A stretch of DNA of 64,000 nt from Aphrophora alni (GCA_963513935.1 OY740767.1:153890431-153954430); one strand, 5' to 3'. Shown: positions 25,141 through 36,669, numbered from the stretch's first letter. The notes: generated from the letters alone by a model not told the origin. Numbers and translations: made by a program.

Positions 25141-25624
25141 CCCAAGAACGTAGTTACAAAAGGGACTCATTGACAGTTTATAGAGAGATTCACGGCCTAT
25201 GTTGAAAAGGTGAGCAGATTCATGTGTTTAGAAAACAAGAGTTGTTGTTAAATTCAATAATTTGTCATTGTTCCGGATTGAGGATTTAGGTCTGATTAGG
25301 ACAGATTATGTTTTAAATTGAATTTTATAGGAAATATTAGATAGGGATATAATATGTCAAGATGACGAAGAATTATTTATAGATCTAAAGTAATTGTAAC
25401 AACTATAAGGGAATAAAGAACAAATAATATTAATAATCTGAACCAACGAATTTGTTATTGATCCATGTTTGTTTTACTATCTAATGAATCCATACAATTA
25501 GGTATAGGAAAAACCTATTGTTATTAAAATCAACAATTTCGCATTATTTTTTAATTTTCTTTTAACATTTTTTCAACGTTGTTAGAGTCATATCCATTAT
25601 TATTCACTATTTGTTTTATACATG

Positions 25625-25674
25625 AAAGTTCTACACAAAAATCCTTATTATTAAGAATATTTGTGTAGAACTTT
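25625..25674. other. 50-nt perfect-stem hairpin
   Basis: AAAGTTCTACACAAA (25625-25639) pairs with TTTGTGTAGAACTTT (25660-25674). Part of the 20-base loop can extend the stem (CTTA...TAAG). It is shorter than usual animal microRNA precursors. Confidence 0.5.
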
Positions 25675-25877
25675 ATACGCAGAATTTTAATAAGACAAAA
25701 CACAAAGGCTTGTTAAACAGTATGAGAAATTTAGCTGAAAACCTTGTAAAAAAATAATAACCATTTAAAATTTTACGTTATGCATTATAATAACTGTTGT
25801 TTTCAATAAACAAATGGAAGTTTATTTTTACATAGTCTTCAAATAATTAATGAGACTGTAAATTATTCACTTCTCAC

Positions 25878-26005
25878 CTCTCTTGTGACGGAATCATCCA
25901 TGGCTTGAGAAAGTTGGTTGATCATTCCTAACATGTATTGATCATACCAACCAGGTTTGTGAAGATCAAACGGCTGTTGTAAAACTGAGCTTAAACGACG
26001 TTCAC
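25878..26005 (-). CDS. animal heme peroxidase, internal exon
   Basis: Residues 125-167. It reads GERRLSSVLQQPFDLHKPGW, then YDQYMLGMINQLSQAMDDSV and TRE. The acceptor is TTTTAG and the donor is GTGAGA. This is the moderately conserved segment between the proximal-histidine helix and the LNIQRGRDHG-type motif; the phrase of two or three hydrophobics, PF-D, then a small globular stretch with GM-x-x-Q is typical of insect members. Phase 2 in, phase 0 out: 128 bases plus the one carried base make 43 codons. No frame damage is visible. Confidence 0.9.
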
Positions 26006-26153
26006 CTAAAATTAATATAGAAACTTTTAAAGAGCTCTCTCTTTTAAAATTCTAAACTATTAATATGAATCAAACGTTTGTATTAATTAAAACAACTTTG
26101 CAATAAAGTATAGTTGGGTAATAATATAGTGTTGTTTAAAAAAAAAAAAACCG

Positions 26154-26175
26154 TATATATATATATATATATATA
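26154..26175. repeat. (AT)n microsatellite
   Basis: About 11 TA dinucleotides after an A-run, in a peroxidase intron. Confidence 0.85.
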
Positions 26176-27276
26176 AACTATCATAGTTAAATAATTAATT
26201 GTAATAATAAAATAAAAAATTGTAAACAATAATTATAATTTTATACCAACATAACACATACAATTATTAGCGATCTGCACAGGACACCAACAAATACTAG
26301 ATGTACTAGATGCACAAATTAATAACTAATAACAGACATGTACTTTTATGCAGCTAGCTATCCGAAGAGCGAAGACCTTTTGTATTAAAATATCATAAAC
26401 CCCACAGTTAATAGTGGGGGAAGACTTCGCCTTTCTTCTGTGAAGACATGTATAGTAGGTTGTGGTCAAAGAGGAGCTGTAATGGTGCAATTTTACTAAC
26501 GTAAAAAATAGCAATGTTACATTCAAAACAATATTTTGATTATAACTTTATATTTAAAATAACGTCAAATATATGTAACTTTATATGGTAGGTCTATAGA
26601 TATGTATTTTCATTTATTGTCATTAATACTTGGGCTTCATAGCTAGCTTAGCAAGCCTAGAAAATACGTCACTGGTCTGATGGTAATAAATGACATACTT
26701 TGAACTTTTAAACTAAGACTAACAAGTAGGCTATATGTTTGTTGAACATACCAAAACCTTAAAGGTGACTTAAGCCTCACTAGCTCCTCCTTGGGTGTGC
26801 TATTGGTACTTCCAAAGTAAAAAATCTTTCAACTAATTTCAGCTACCATCAATGATCCCAGATTGTGTAGCCGTAAATGGCCTAGTATTTTTGAGGTATT
26901 TTCTTGTTGTATTATTTCAATTATATTGTATTTTAAATAAATTTTGTTAACAAATTAAATTTTTGTAGTAGGTCTTCAACCAGGAGGATTGTCCGCAGTA
27001 TAAATTCCAAAGAGTTCAAAATTCATCATATTTTGCAATCATTTAAGTTTTAAGCAAACTTGATTAGGTTAGGTTCATGATTTAATTGAAAATGACTTTG
27101 ACAGCTGTTTCTAAAAATGTTTGTGTAAGCTAATGCTTAATCACATTTCTGAAGAAGCAAGATTCACTATTTTGGACATGTGAATAGGCACAACTGTAAT
27201 CTAATGGGATATTTCTACCCCTAACTTTGTGATTGAAAGTTAAGAGGGTTTACGGATACTGAAGTTTATTATTATC

Positions 27277-27590
27277 CCTTGTTGTAATTGGTCACTACTT
27301 TTTTGATGGTGATAATAGCTTAGAAATGTTACACAATTATATCATTCCAGACCTTCATTTAGTAAATGGTTAAATTTTGAATGCAATTTTCTTCCAACAT
27401 AATGGAATTTACAACATTCTTTATGAATTGTCAACAATTTCCTTGATGCAACTTTCCCAAACTGTGAATAGTAACAGTGAGAAAATAGTAGCCGTTAAAT
27501 AGGTCCCTATTCACCTAATCTCGCTGTTATGGTCTATTTCTCAGAGTGAAAAGTGAAAAATATGGTGTACAGCCGTAAACAAAGCATTTA
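27277..27590 (+). pseudogene. mariner-like transposase relic
   Basis: The plus strand reads FFDGDNSLEMLHNYIIPDLH from about 27300. FFQHNGIYNILYEL (compare FQQDGAPxHxxxxV) and a decayed S-P-N-L-A ... VYFSE segment follow near 27510-27560 (compare RSPDLTPxDFFLW). Stops interrupt it. It is the same family type as the relics at 22622 and, on the other strand, 27999-28480. Confidence 0.55.
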
Positions 27591-27598
27591 GATAAATT

Positions 27599-27712
27599 GA
27601 AACTGTGTTAAACATACATTTGCTGAAATTCTGTGTTGAAGATACATTTGCTGAAACTATGTCTTAAAGATACAATTGCTGAAACTTTATATTAAAGACA
27701 CATTTGCTGAAA
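27599..27712. repeat. 28-bp tandem repeat, 4 diverged copies
   Basis: Units of the form AAACTGTGTTAAACATACAT followed by TTGCTG recur four times with changes. Confidence 0.65.
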
Positions 27713-27955
27713 TGTTTAATAAGAAGATAGTCTTATTAAAAAATGATAAGCTGTATTCCAAAAATGTTTCAACAATATGTAAATGCAGAGAGCAAACTTT
27801 TTAAATATTTAAAAAGTAAAGAAATTATTTTTTAGTTCGTTGTAAAATTACTTTACTTCTACTGGATAGTCTGACATAAATATGATATTATACATGGTGT
27901 TCATTTTAAAACACAACCAAGATATTTATCTATTAAAATGTTTCTTTAATAATAC

Positions 27956-27956
<1 letters not shown>

Positions 27957-27990
<34 letters not shown>
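27957..27990. repeat. (AAT)n microsatellite
   Basis: A run of about 11 ATA/AAT triplets, next to the 3' end of the mariner relic. Confidence 0.9.
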
Positions 27991-27993
<3 letters not shown>

Positions 27994-27998
27994 CACTG

Positions 27999-28480
27999 TC
28001 AAAAATTTTTAACTGAGTGTTCAAAATGGCCATTATTTTCATGAATACAAATTTGTACTATTTTTTTGCATTTTCTAGCTACATAACCAATTCTTGCTAT
28101 CAGCTGAGTTAGTGCAAGGATTATTGTGGAATGCAAAATCTCAGAGGAAATAATCTAGCGAAGAGATCCGGAGACCTAACTGGTCACAATGCTCTTCCAA
28201 TAAGACGTTTAGTAGGTCCATTATTGAGTTAACTGTATAACACATGGTGGTACCTTCTTGTTGAAACCACACACACTTTTAATCTTCCTCTAACATTACA
28301 ATGAATTACTTAAGAATATCTTTATAGAGCTCTGTATCGAGTGTGTTTTCAAAAAATAAGACCAATAATTTTCTGTTGTGAAATAACACACCACACACCA
28401 ATTTTTGAGAATGCAGATGCTGACATGAGGGTTTTCAGAACTCCAGTAGTAGTTATTTTGATTGTTGACCTAGTCAAGTG
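27999..28480 (-). pseudogene. IS630/Tc1/mariner-superfamily transposase relic
   Basis: The minus strand reads VWCVISQQKIIGLIFFENTL, then DTELYKDILK-stop, CVWFQQEGTTMCYTVNSI, PVRSPDL-like text near 28170, and NNGHFEHSVKNF-stop at 27999. Order and motifs match insect mariner-like transposases: VWCGIS...GPYFF, FQQDGAPxH around the second catalytic aspartate, WPPRSPDLTPLDFFLWG around the third, and a C-terminal NGGHFEHLL. Several stops and frame changes are present and the FQQD aspartate is now Glu. A short TTTTAAAATGAACACC near 27893-27910 (minus strand) resembles the end of such elements. Confidence 0.72.
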
Positions 28481-29255
28481 GAACTATGCCCCATCTGAGT
28501 AAAAAGTTTGTCCAAGACTGTTACATTTTCTTGAATAAAACTGTTAAATAGTACAGTTTGGCAACATAATCAGACTTGTGTGACAAATGGATACTGTATG
28601 GTTTTAAAGTAAGTAATCAAATTACTTTAAAAGCACTACCAATGGACATTTCCTTTTGTTGTGACAATTTACTTGAAGATGTTTTAGAGAATATAGCAAA
28701 ACTTACCTTCACATCCTTATATTTTCTCATAATTTAAAGATGTCTGTCTTCGAACATGTTGACAATCACACATGGAGCCAGTTTAAACAAAATAATTAAA
28801 TATCAAAAGGTGAATGGATGTCATATAAGGAACAATCTTGTGTGAAAGTGCCTATGATACTCTTTCTGGCATAAAAATAATCGATTTTTTTAAATGTTAA
28901 ATTTAAATGTAAAAATGCCTAACAATAAAAATGATTTTCTTCTTCATTCAAAACTATATCATGAATAAATAAACTTTATTCACTAAATGAAACAACGTAA
29001 AACAAAAACCCACATCAATGCAATTAGGTTATCAGTTATATAAAGCTGGCCTACTAACCATTGAGTCCTAAATCATTGTAAAATTTTAGTTATATAACTT
29101 CAATCTCGGGATATGTTTTGAAATGAACAACTTGTATAAGAAAAAGTGCAGTGACTTACGAGATACTCAGTATTTGAAGTTTTGATAATGAAAACCTGTT
29201 AACATTTGTCATAATTATTTTAATACCAATAAATAGATCACTAATTGAGAGTTAC

Positions 29256-29388
29256 CTATATATTGATGAGTGTTGCTCCAACGCTCCATTGCATGAGGAA
29301 GTAAAGAATGACCAAAGCGAAAAGCTGCTGTTCCAAACTCAGCAGGTACAGAAGCATCTACATCTGGATCGTAATCATCAGAGTAGCC
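29256..29388 (-). CDS. animal heme peroxidase, proximal-histidine exon
   Basis: Residues 81-124 plus one base of codon 125. It reads GYSDDYDPDVDASVPAEF, then GTAAFRFGHSLLPHAMERWS. The histidine of FRFGHS (residue 107) is the expected proximal heme ligand of the family. Acceptor TTACAG and donor GTAACT flank it on the minus strand; the split glycine codon is completed by the next exon (IGERRL). Just upstream in the transcript lie three tandem partial copies of this exon and its acceptor (29423-29714). They lack the donor half and are not part of the coding reading given here. This copy is the only one with both splice sites and the full reading. Confidence 0.93.
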
Positions 29389-29714
29389 CTGTAATCATTA
29401 AGCATCAACTTATTACTAACAATAAAGAATGAACAAAGCGAAAAGCTGCAGTTCCAAACTCAGCAGGTACAGAAGCATCTACATCTGGATCGTAATCATC
29501 AGAGTAGCCCTGTAATCATTAAGCATCAACTTATTACTAACAATAAAGAATGACCAAAGCGATATGCTGCAGTTCCAAACTCAGCAGGTACAGAAGCATC
29601 TACATCTAGAACGTAATCATCAGAGTAGCCCTGTAAACATTAAGCATCAACTTATTACTAACAATAAAGAATGAACAAAGCGAAATGCTGCAGTTCTTAA
29701 CTCAGTAAGTACAG
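29302..29714 (-). repeat. 121-bp tandem duplication of a peroxidase acceptor plus partial exon
   Basis: The motif TAAAGAATGA starts at 29302, 29423, 29544 and 29665, a period of exactly 121. The first copy is the genuine proximal-histidine exon (29256-29388). Copies at 29423-29509 and 29544-29630 repeat the first 87 bases of the exon and its TTACAG-type acceptor but not its donor half; the copy at 29665 stops near 29714. The exon-like text is well preserved (for example FRFVHSLL and YRFGHSLL), but translation runs into TGA in the linker (LLLVIS-stop for the copy at 29423). In transcript order the decoys come before the real exon. Confidence 0.9.
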
Positions 29715-30609
29715 TTTTATTATTACATAACAGTAAGACCAATTATGAAATGTTTTAATTCAAAACTTGAACATTAAATTTGTACTATCCAGGGAAGGAA
29801 TTATCACTGAACGAATCAATGGTATTGTGGCGATGCCCTCTTATTTTTTTGTAATTATATAAAGGGAAAGGGCCACAAATATGGGTTGAAATTATATATG
29901 TTGATTGAACTGGATGGTTTAATTTTGACATTTGCCATGTATACTGGTGTTTTGATGAAATGGGGACAAATGGCCATATTTCTAAAGTGTTTCTTCATTT
30001 AATGGATGGTAAATTAAAAGAATCGATAGTCAAATCCAAAAGACATTATGAAGAAAAACAGGAGAAACATGAATTCTTTTTGCAAATGATGTTAATGTGC
30101 AAATTATATTTTTTAACGTATTCACAAGTGTAATTTTGTTTTATTGGCACAACTGAAGAAATTTTTATTTTAGGAAGGTAGCGTAAGTATTAAAAATATC
30201 AGCAAAAGGTTAAAAAGTATTAATATCACTTTCAGGGTGTAGTTTGTGTGTTGTCCACCTGGTTTATGGAATTGCTCTATGTCTATCTCAAACACTACAT
30301 GAACTAGACAATTACCAAATTTGTTAATACATGAAGATCTTCAGAGAAGCAAAGAAAACACACTTTATAAATGTTCAGTAATATGTGTCTGTTGACAATA
30401 ATAAAAGAAGTTTTGATAATGAATTTGAAACACTGTCTTTGCTTTTAAGGCAATTAGTGTTCAGACCAACTATATTACACTAAGTGGTATTCTTGATTGA
30501 TTTAAAATCTGCTATTGAAGCCATAGCTGCAAACAAACATTCTTGTGTACTTGCTCTGCGTGTATAAAGTGGTTGTTATTCTCTCATGTGTTCAGTGAAG
30601 TCATAACCT

Positions 30610-31314
30610 GGAACGGTCATTCCATTCCGTTATATCAACTCTTTATCTCTGGAACGGTCATTCCATTCCGTTATATCAACTCTTTATCTCTGGAACGGTC
30701 ATTCCATTCCGTTATATCTACTCTTTATCTCTGAAACGGTCATTCCATTCCGTTATATCAACTCTTTATCTCTGGAACGGTCATTCCATTCCGTTATATC
30801 TACTCTTTATCTCTGGAATGGTCATTCGATTCCGTTATATCTACTCTTTATCTCTGGAACGGTCATTCCATTCCGTTATATCTACTCTTTATCTCTGGAA
30901 TGGTCATTCGATTCCGTTATATCTACTCTTTATCTCTGGAACGGTCATTCCATTCCGTTATATCTACTCTTTATCTCTGAAACGGTCATTCCATTCCGTT
31001 ATATCAACTCTTTATCTCTGGAACGGTCATTCCATTCCGTTATATCTACTCTTTATCTCTGGAATGGTCATTCGATTCCGTTATATCAACTCTTTATCTC
31101 TGGAACGGTCATTCCATTCCGTTATATCTACTCTTTATCTCTGGAATGGTCATTCGATTCCGTTATATCTACTCTTTATCTCTGAAACGGTCATTCCATT
31201 CCGTTATATCAACTCTTTATCTCTGGAACGGTCATTCCATTCCGTTATATCTACTCTTTATCTCTGAAACGGTCATTCCATTCCGTTATATCAACTCTTT
31301 ATCTCTGGAACGGT
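30610..31314. repeat. 41-bp minisatellite, about 17 copies
   Basis: The unit is GGAACGGTCATTCCATTCCG followed by TTATATCAACTCTTTATCTC and T; starts at 30610 and 30651 fix the period at 41. Variants are CAACTC/CTACTC, GGAACGG/GAAACGG/GGAATGG and CCATT/CGATT. Each unit holds the inverted pair AACGG...CCGTT. None of the three plus-strand frames has a stop in the array, so it gives a spurious frame whose repeat is 41 codons (three units). Confidence 0.92.
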
Positions 31315-32522
31315 TTTCTATATACTTTTTAGGCTTGAAACTCAGAGATTAACTCTCGTTGATTTGTGGCTAATTTCTGAATACCTGATACACAACCATT
31401 GTCCCCCCCCCCAAATTTCTGAATCTGAAACCAAAAATGTTTTTCTTTAACTACATTTATTATATAATTTACTTTGCAAGCCATCTGAATTTTTCCTTAG
31501 ACTTTTTTCTTAGGATCCATGCTATTTGGGAAACTTTATAAGCAAATTGGAACACTGGAAATTCACCGTTGATTTACCTATAGCTCAGTGTACAAATAAC
31601 CTAAAGTGAAAAAAGGGAAAATTAAAAAATATAAATAATGTGGTCAATCAGTTTGATTTGAAATAAAGCAAATAATAATATTTAAATAAAAATTAATGGA
31701 ATACCTATTTTGTGTGTATTGAAAACATAATACTTATTCAATAATATATCTTAATATTACACATATAACATTTTTATCTTTCCCCAAATTAATGTATTTC
31801 CATTTAAAATTCCTAACATCGAAATTGTCTTAAAACTAACTACAATGGAAAATTCAAGTGTTGACATTATTTTTTCTTTTTTTAAATATCGCTGTGAAAT
31901 AATTATTTAAAATCTAGGATTTACGTTTAATAGTTTGTAATTTTCTTTTTAATTTTTTAAGTGCAACATCTAAATTTTGAGTTATATTTTCCAAGAACTC
32001 TGGTACTTTAAGTATTTGTTAGTTCTTAATGTGAATGTCTTGATTAGAGATAGCTTCTTTTTAAAGTTATCTTTAGCCATTCTTAATGTTAAAAAATCTC
32101 TCTCTTTTGGATATTTGTTTCATCAAATACAGCTTATGGATGTAAATGATACTCTTGAAGAATTAGAGTTTTTTTTCAATCTTGACTAAGTCAGCATCCA
32201 TGAATGGTTTATTTAAAGTTGATTTATTATTATAATTTGATGTTGAATGACTTCTTATGGCTTGTAAAGTTTTTGACTTTTTATTCCAAGAGAAATAATG
32301 TCCTTAGATTGTTAATATTATGCGAGCTTTAAAATTGCTACCTTTAGATGAAAAAATGTCCTTCTCAAACTGTTATCTAAGTCAAAGTCTCTTGAGCAAC
32401 CTTCTTTTTTGATTTCTCCCTGTTGTGGGAGATTCGAAATAAACTATTTCCCTCTTTTATATTAAAATATCCCTTATCACATTTTCCTCAATTTTCTCAT
32501 TTATTGTTCACTTTTGCATATA

Positions 32523-33157
32523 CAGTGTGAGTCAAAAGTATGGATACACCCTGTTAAATTTTAAATGGATAAAGACAGAAAAATGAAACTCAGAACACCT
32601 TTCTAGGAAATAAAAGTGAACTTTTTAGCCACTATTACAACTTTGCCCATTTCCCCAAAATGGGATTTTTGGGGGGCAGCTCAAAATTTTTAAATATAAA
32701 GACCCATTAAGTGACACATCATTTTAAAGTCCTTGATTAAAGAAGAAGAACAGTGGAAACTAGAGCTTTCTATCTCAACCCAGTACAAAATGGCAGCTCA
32801 TTGGTTGTCTATTGTTGTTATTTACCACCTGAATGTGGATGTTCATATTTTGCCTCAATGAAGTTTTACTTAATTTCAATGAGCTGCCATTTTGTACTGG
32901 GTTGAGATAGAAAGCTCTGGTTTCCACTGTTCTTCTTCTTTAATCAAGGACTTTAAAATGAGGTGTCACTTAATGGGTCTTTATATTTAAAAATTTTGAG
33001 CTGCCCCCCAAAAATCCCATTTTGGGGAAATGGGCAAAGTTGTAATAGTGACTAAAAAGTTCACTTTTATTTCCTAGAAAGGTGTTCTGAGTTTCATTTT
33101 TCTATCTTTATCCATTTAAAATTTAACAGGGTGTATCCATACTTTTGACTCACACTG
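32523..33157. mobile_element. Tc1/mariner-type foldback element, 635 bp
   Basis: The two arms of about 277 bases are nearly identical inverted copies (32523 to about 32799 and about 32881 to 33157), around a spacer of roughly 80 bases. The ends begin CAGTGTGAGTCAAAAGTATG and are flanked by TA on both sides (32521-32522, 33158-33159), the target duplication of Tc1/mariner elements. There is no transposase. Differences between arms are few (for example ACATCA versus ACCTCA near the middle), so the inverted duplication is young or conserved by gene conversion. Confidence 0.88.
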
Positions 33158-34432
33158 TATATTACTCCTTTGGTGTTTATATATTATATTAAAGACCTTT
33201 TTGTAATTATATAATCATAAATATTAATTATATAACACTGTAACTATACAGTGTCTCATAAGTAAGCTGCCAAATTTTAGGAAATGTATCTGTATATCAG
33301 AATAAAGAAAAATTAAGGAATACAATTTTTTTCTGAAATTGCATAGTTTTCCAGATATCGGCCATTTTGTTTTTTTACAAAAAATATAACTTTAGTAATA
33401 GAAAAGATATTGAGTTCAGATTTAGTGTACACATTTTATATGTAACGTTTTATAAGTGTACCTAAAACATAGATTTAGTTGACTCCTAGATCTTGGACTT
33501 CCGGTGATCTCCTAAATTTTTTTAACACCAAAAACAATAGTTCTTTCGATGTCTAACGAACAGTTTGTAGGGAAAAATTTTGGGGAAACTTTAGAAAAAG
33601 TAGGGCGGTAAAAAGCGGTTCTAGCACATACTCTTTTGTAAACTTTAATAGCCTGTAATTTTTCGATAGAAGGAAGTTTTTAAGATCCGATTTACAGCAC
33701 TGTGGTCTACTAACAAAGACCTTTAATTTGATGTATATATCGAGCTGTGCTTTGATTTAAGATTTTCTTCTGACTTCCTGTGGGCCTTCCTCCATTGGAG
33801 TTGGACAAACAGTGAGCACATCAAAACCAATATATATATAGGTCGAACATGAATAAGTGGAGTTCAATTTTCTAACTTAAAGCGTATCATAAAAAGATAG
33901 GAAGGAAAGGACTTAAAACTGATCTCTATAACAATTTATTTTGTACCTCTAACTTATATTACTTTTGATTGTGTTTATTGTTTGAAAAAAAAGTTTAATT
34001 ATCCTATTTTATATTTATTGATTCTTGTTGTCACAGACACAAGCTCTGTACTATGAACAACTTTGAAATCTTACTTTTTTTACATCTCCATTCAATTAAA
34101 ACATATAGATATTGTTTTAATATTTTTATTTTTAAAGGTTTACAGGTCAGTCTGTTTTAAAATCGACTAAAACTACATTTTGTGCAAGAGTTTAGTGATG
34201 TCACAACACATGCACAGTATTTAAGAAGTAAGAAAAAAGGTTAGGGCAATAGAATATTTAATGGCAATAACTTTAAGAGATATTTAACAAGATTTTGAAA
34301 AAATGAATTCTGGTTGCTGGACCATACTTTATATATCAGAGTTTTATGAGAAACTCTACGCAATGTGCTCTCAGGGGCTCAATGTAGTGCAGTCAGGAGA
34401 AATCTACACTTTATTCTCTTTTAGTCTTGGTA

Positions 34433-34520
34433 TAGTCTTTCATTTTACTATCTGGTCTCTTTATCTTGACCACTTCTTGTCCTCTTCTAACTCTGAGTAT
34501 TCAAGAGCTAGGGGTTTTTT
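34433..34520 (+). repeat. dispersed repeat, copy C
   Basis: It contains CTTGACCACTTCTTGTCCTC, TTCTAACTCTGAGTATTCAA and GAGCTAGGGG. The 5' GGTTAGATCC part is eroded. Confidence 0.5.
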
Positions 34521-35686
34521 TTATTTTATGTTCATTTTCTCTCTCTCTTTTTTTAAAATTTTATATATATATTTTTTTTTCAAGGCTCCAGAGACCAAGC
34601 GATTTTGTCTTTAAACAACAAGGAAAAACTCTACACAATGTTTTTTGTGCATAGCTAATATCTTTGTTAGTACTTTAAAGGGTCTGCAGAACCTAAAAGG
34701 AACTTTCTAAAAACAGTTCACCTATTCTGCCAACATATTGACTAAAACTCATATTTTTCACTGTATTTTATCCAATCTTATTTGAACTAATTTTTAAAAA
34801 AATCTTAATTAAATTCCAAATACAGTATAGTCATTTTCCCACATATCCACTGTTTAAAAGATTGCAAATCTCTCTTATCAGATGTCTTAAACCCTTCATT
34901 GTAATGGAACATAAGTTGCAAACTTTATAATAATACAGAACCTGTTTAGGGAGAATAGAAGATTTAATTATAATACATTTATTCCATAATGTTTAACTAA
35001 AGTTACTGACAATGTTTTACAGATTTAGGACAAAAGTAAATAACCAATACTCTAAAAAAGTTTTTACTATTTAAAAAACCATAAGGATTATAACTGTGTA
35101 TAGAAGTAATTTACATTGATACTTAACACTACTATTATGGTATTAAAATCCAAGAACTTCATTAAATTGTTAGAAAAATGATTTGAAACAAAGTATAGAG
35201 CAAGGAGAAGCATGTTTCTGTCATTTATTAGCCATGTCATCTCTCTATATTACTTAAGCCCCACTATTACCTGACAAGGGTCTTTAGTACAGTACTTGAA
35301 TACTAATGCTTAGTATCATATTTTATTTTCACGTTAACAAAAATTAGCATTTGCACAAAAGACACTTAACCCTAGCTCACCCGATTTTCAAACTTAAGAA
35401 TACTTTTTTCAATGCTCATTTTTACACAATTGAATTTTAGCATGAATAATAACAATATTTTATCAAGATCTGTATACTTAATAACCACTATGATTAATCG
35501 TAAAGGTATGGTAGAAGCTGTACAGTTCTGGAATGACAAGTATTTGTGTGGATTCTGTAAGGTTTTAGTTCAAAAAACAAGTAGCCTATTTCTATTAAAT
35601 ATAACATTGTTCATTGAAAATTACACAGACTACAACTGTCTGTGTACACAAATCTATGAAAAATATATTTTCATGTTTATATACAG

Positions 35687-35691
<5 letters not shown>

Positions 35692-35733
<42 letters not shown>
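35692..35733. repeat. (AT)n microsatellite
   Basis: About 21 TA dinucleotides in a row. The open frame ending in it is not a gene. Confidence 0.9.
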
Positions 35734-35738
<5 letters not shown>

Positions 35739-35998
35739 TAATTTTAATCTGCATTGTACAGTTTTTATATTTTTGACATCTTTGTAAAATTATAAACAAT
35801 TTTATTTTAATTGTAATCCACAAATCCCGTTAGACATTTTAAACTAAACTAAAAATTTGTGTAACCGAAAAATATAAAAACAAGTTGATGGGTATCATCA
35901 CAGCCCCAGCATACAGTATAATACAAGCAAATCCTCAAAATGTAATGACTAAAAGTTGGTTTCAAAGGCCTTGTAAGAAATGTTGAATTGTGATTGTT

Positions 35999-36669
35999 AA
36001 CCTAACCTAACCTAACCTAACCTAAACTAACCTAACCTAACCTAACCTAACCATAATACAAGCAAATCCTCAAAATGTAATGACTAAAAGTTGGTTTCTT
36101 GGGCCTTGTAAGAAATGTTGAATTGTGATTGTTAACCTAACCTAACCTAACCTAACCTAACCTAACCTAACCTAACCTAACCTAACATAACTTAACCTAA
36201 CCTAACCATAATACAAGCAAATCCTCAAAATGTAATGACTAAAAGTTGGTTTCTTGGGCCTTGTAAGAAATGTTGAATTGTGATTGTTAACCTAACCTAA
36301 CCTAACCTAACCTAACCTAACCTAACCTAACCTAACATAACCTAACCTAACCTAACCATAATACAAGCAAATCCTCAAAATGTAATGACTAAAAGTTGGT
36401 TTCTTGGGCCTTGTAAGAAATGTTGAATTGTGATTGTTAACCTAACCTAACCTAACCTAACCTAACCTAACCTAACCTAACCTAACCTAACCTAACCTAA
36501 CCTAACCTAACCTAACCTAACTAAAAGTTGGTTTCTTGGGCCTTGTAAGAAATGTTGAATTGTGATTGTTAACCTAACCTAACCTAACCTAACCTAACCT
36601 AACCTAACCTAACCTAACCTAACCTAACCTAACCTAACCTAACCTAACCTAACCTAACCTAACCTAACC
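35999..36669. repeat. interstitial telomere-type (CCTAA)n blocks with a shared spacer
   Basis: Five runs of CCTAA (35999-36052, 36133-36207, 36289-36357, 36439-36521, 36571-36669) are separated by copies of one spacer. Full spacers are about 81 bases (CAAATCCTCAAAATGTAATG, GACTAAAAGTTGGTTTCTTG, GTAAGAAATGTTGAATTGTG). A copy of the spacer also leads in from the left (35914-35998). TTAGG, the complement, is the canonical insect telomere repeat (established). Rare variants CATAA, CTTAA and AACTAA occur. Confidence 0.93.

Larger units (their letters stand above)
20650..25877 (-). other. peroxidase intron, 5.2 kb
   Basis: Contains the two inverted-repeat elements (21214-21850), LINE and mariner fragments (22336-22720), the 70-bp tandem repeat and the hairpin at 25625. 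Nothing else recognised in 22860-24870. Confidence 0.65.
26006..29255 (-). other. peroxidase intron, 3.2 kb
   Basis: Contains AT and AAT microsatellites, two mariner-like relics on opposite strands and a 28-bp tandem repeat. No gene seen in 26180-27270 or 28490-29255. Confidence 0.65.

Noticed and set aside
27060..27075. Telomere-type TTAGG repeats
   Set aside because: Only about two units; chance is sufficient.
30818..31352. 149- and 68-codon frames
   Set aside because: These are readings of the 41-bp minisatellite.
33241..33330. A second Tc1-like element starting TACAGTGTCTCATAAG
   Set aside because: Only one end is visible; no inverted partner was found nearby.
35412..35735. 107-codon frame
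   Set aside because: It ends in the (AT)n microsatellite and has no recognisable content.
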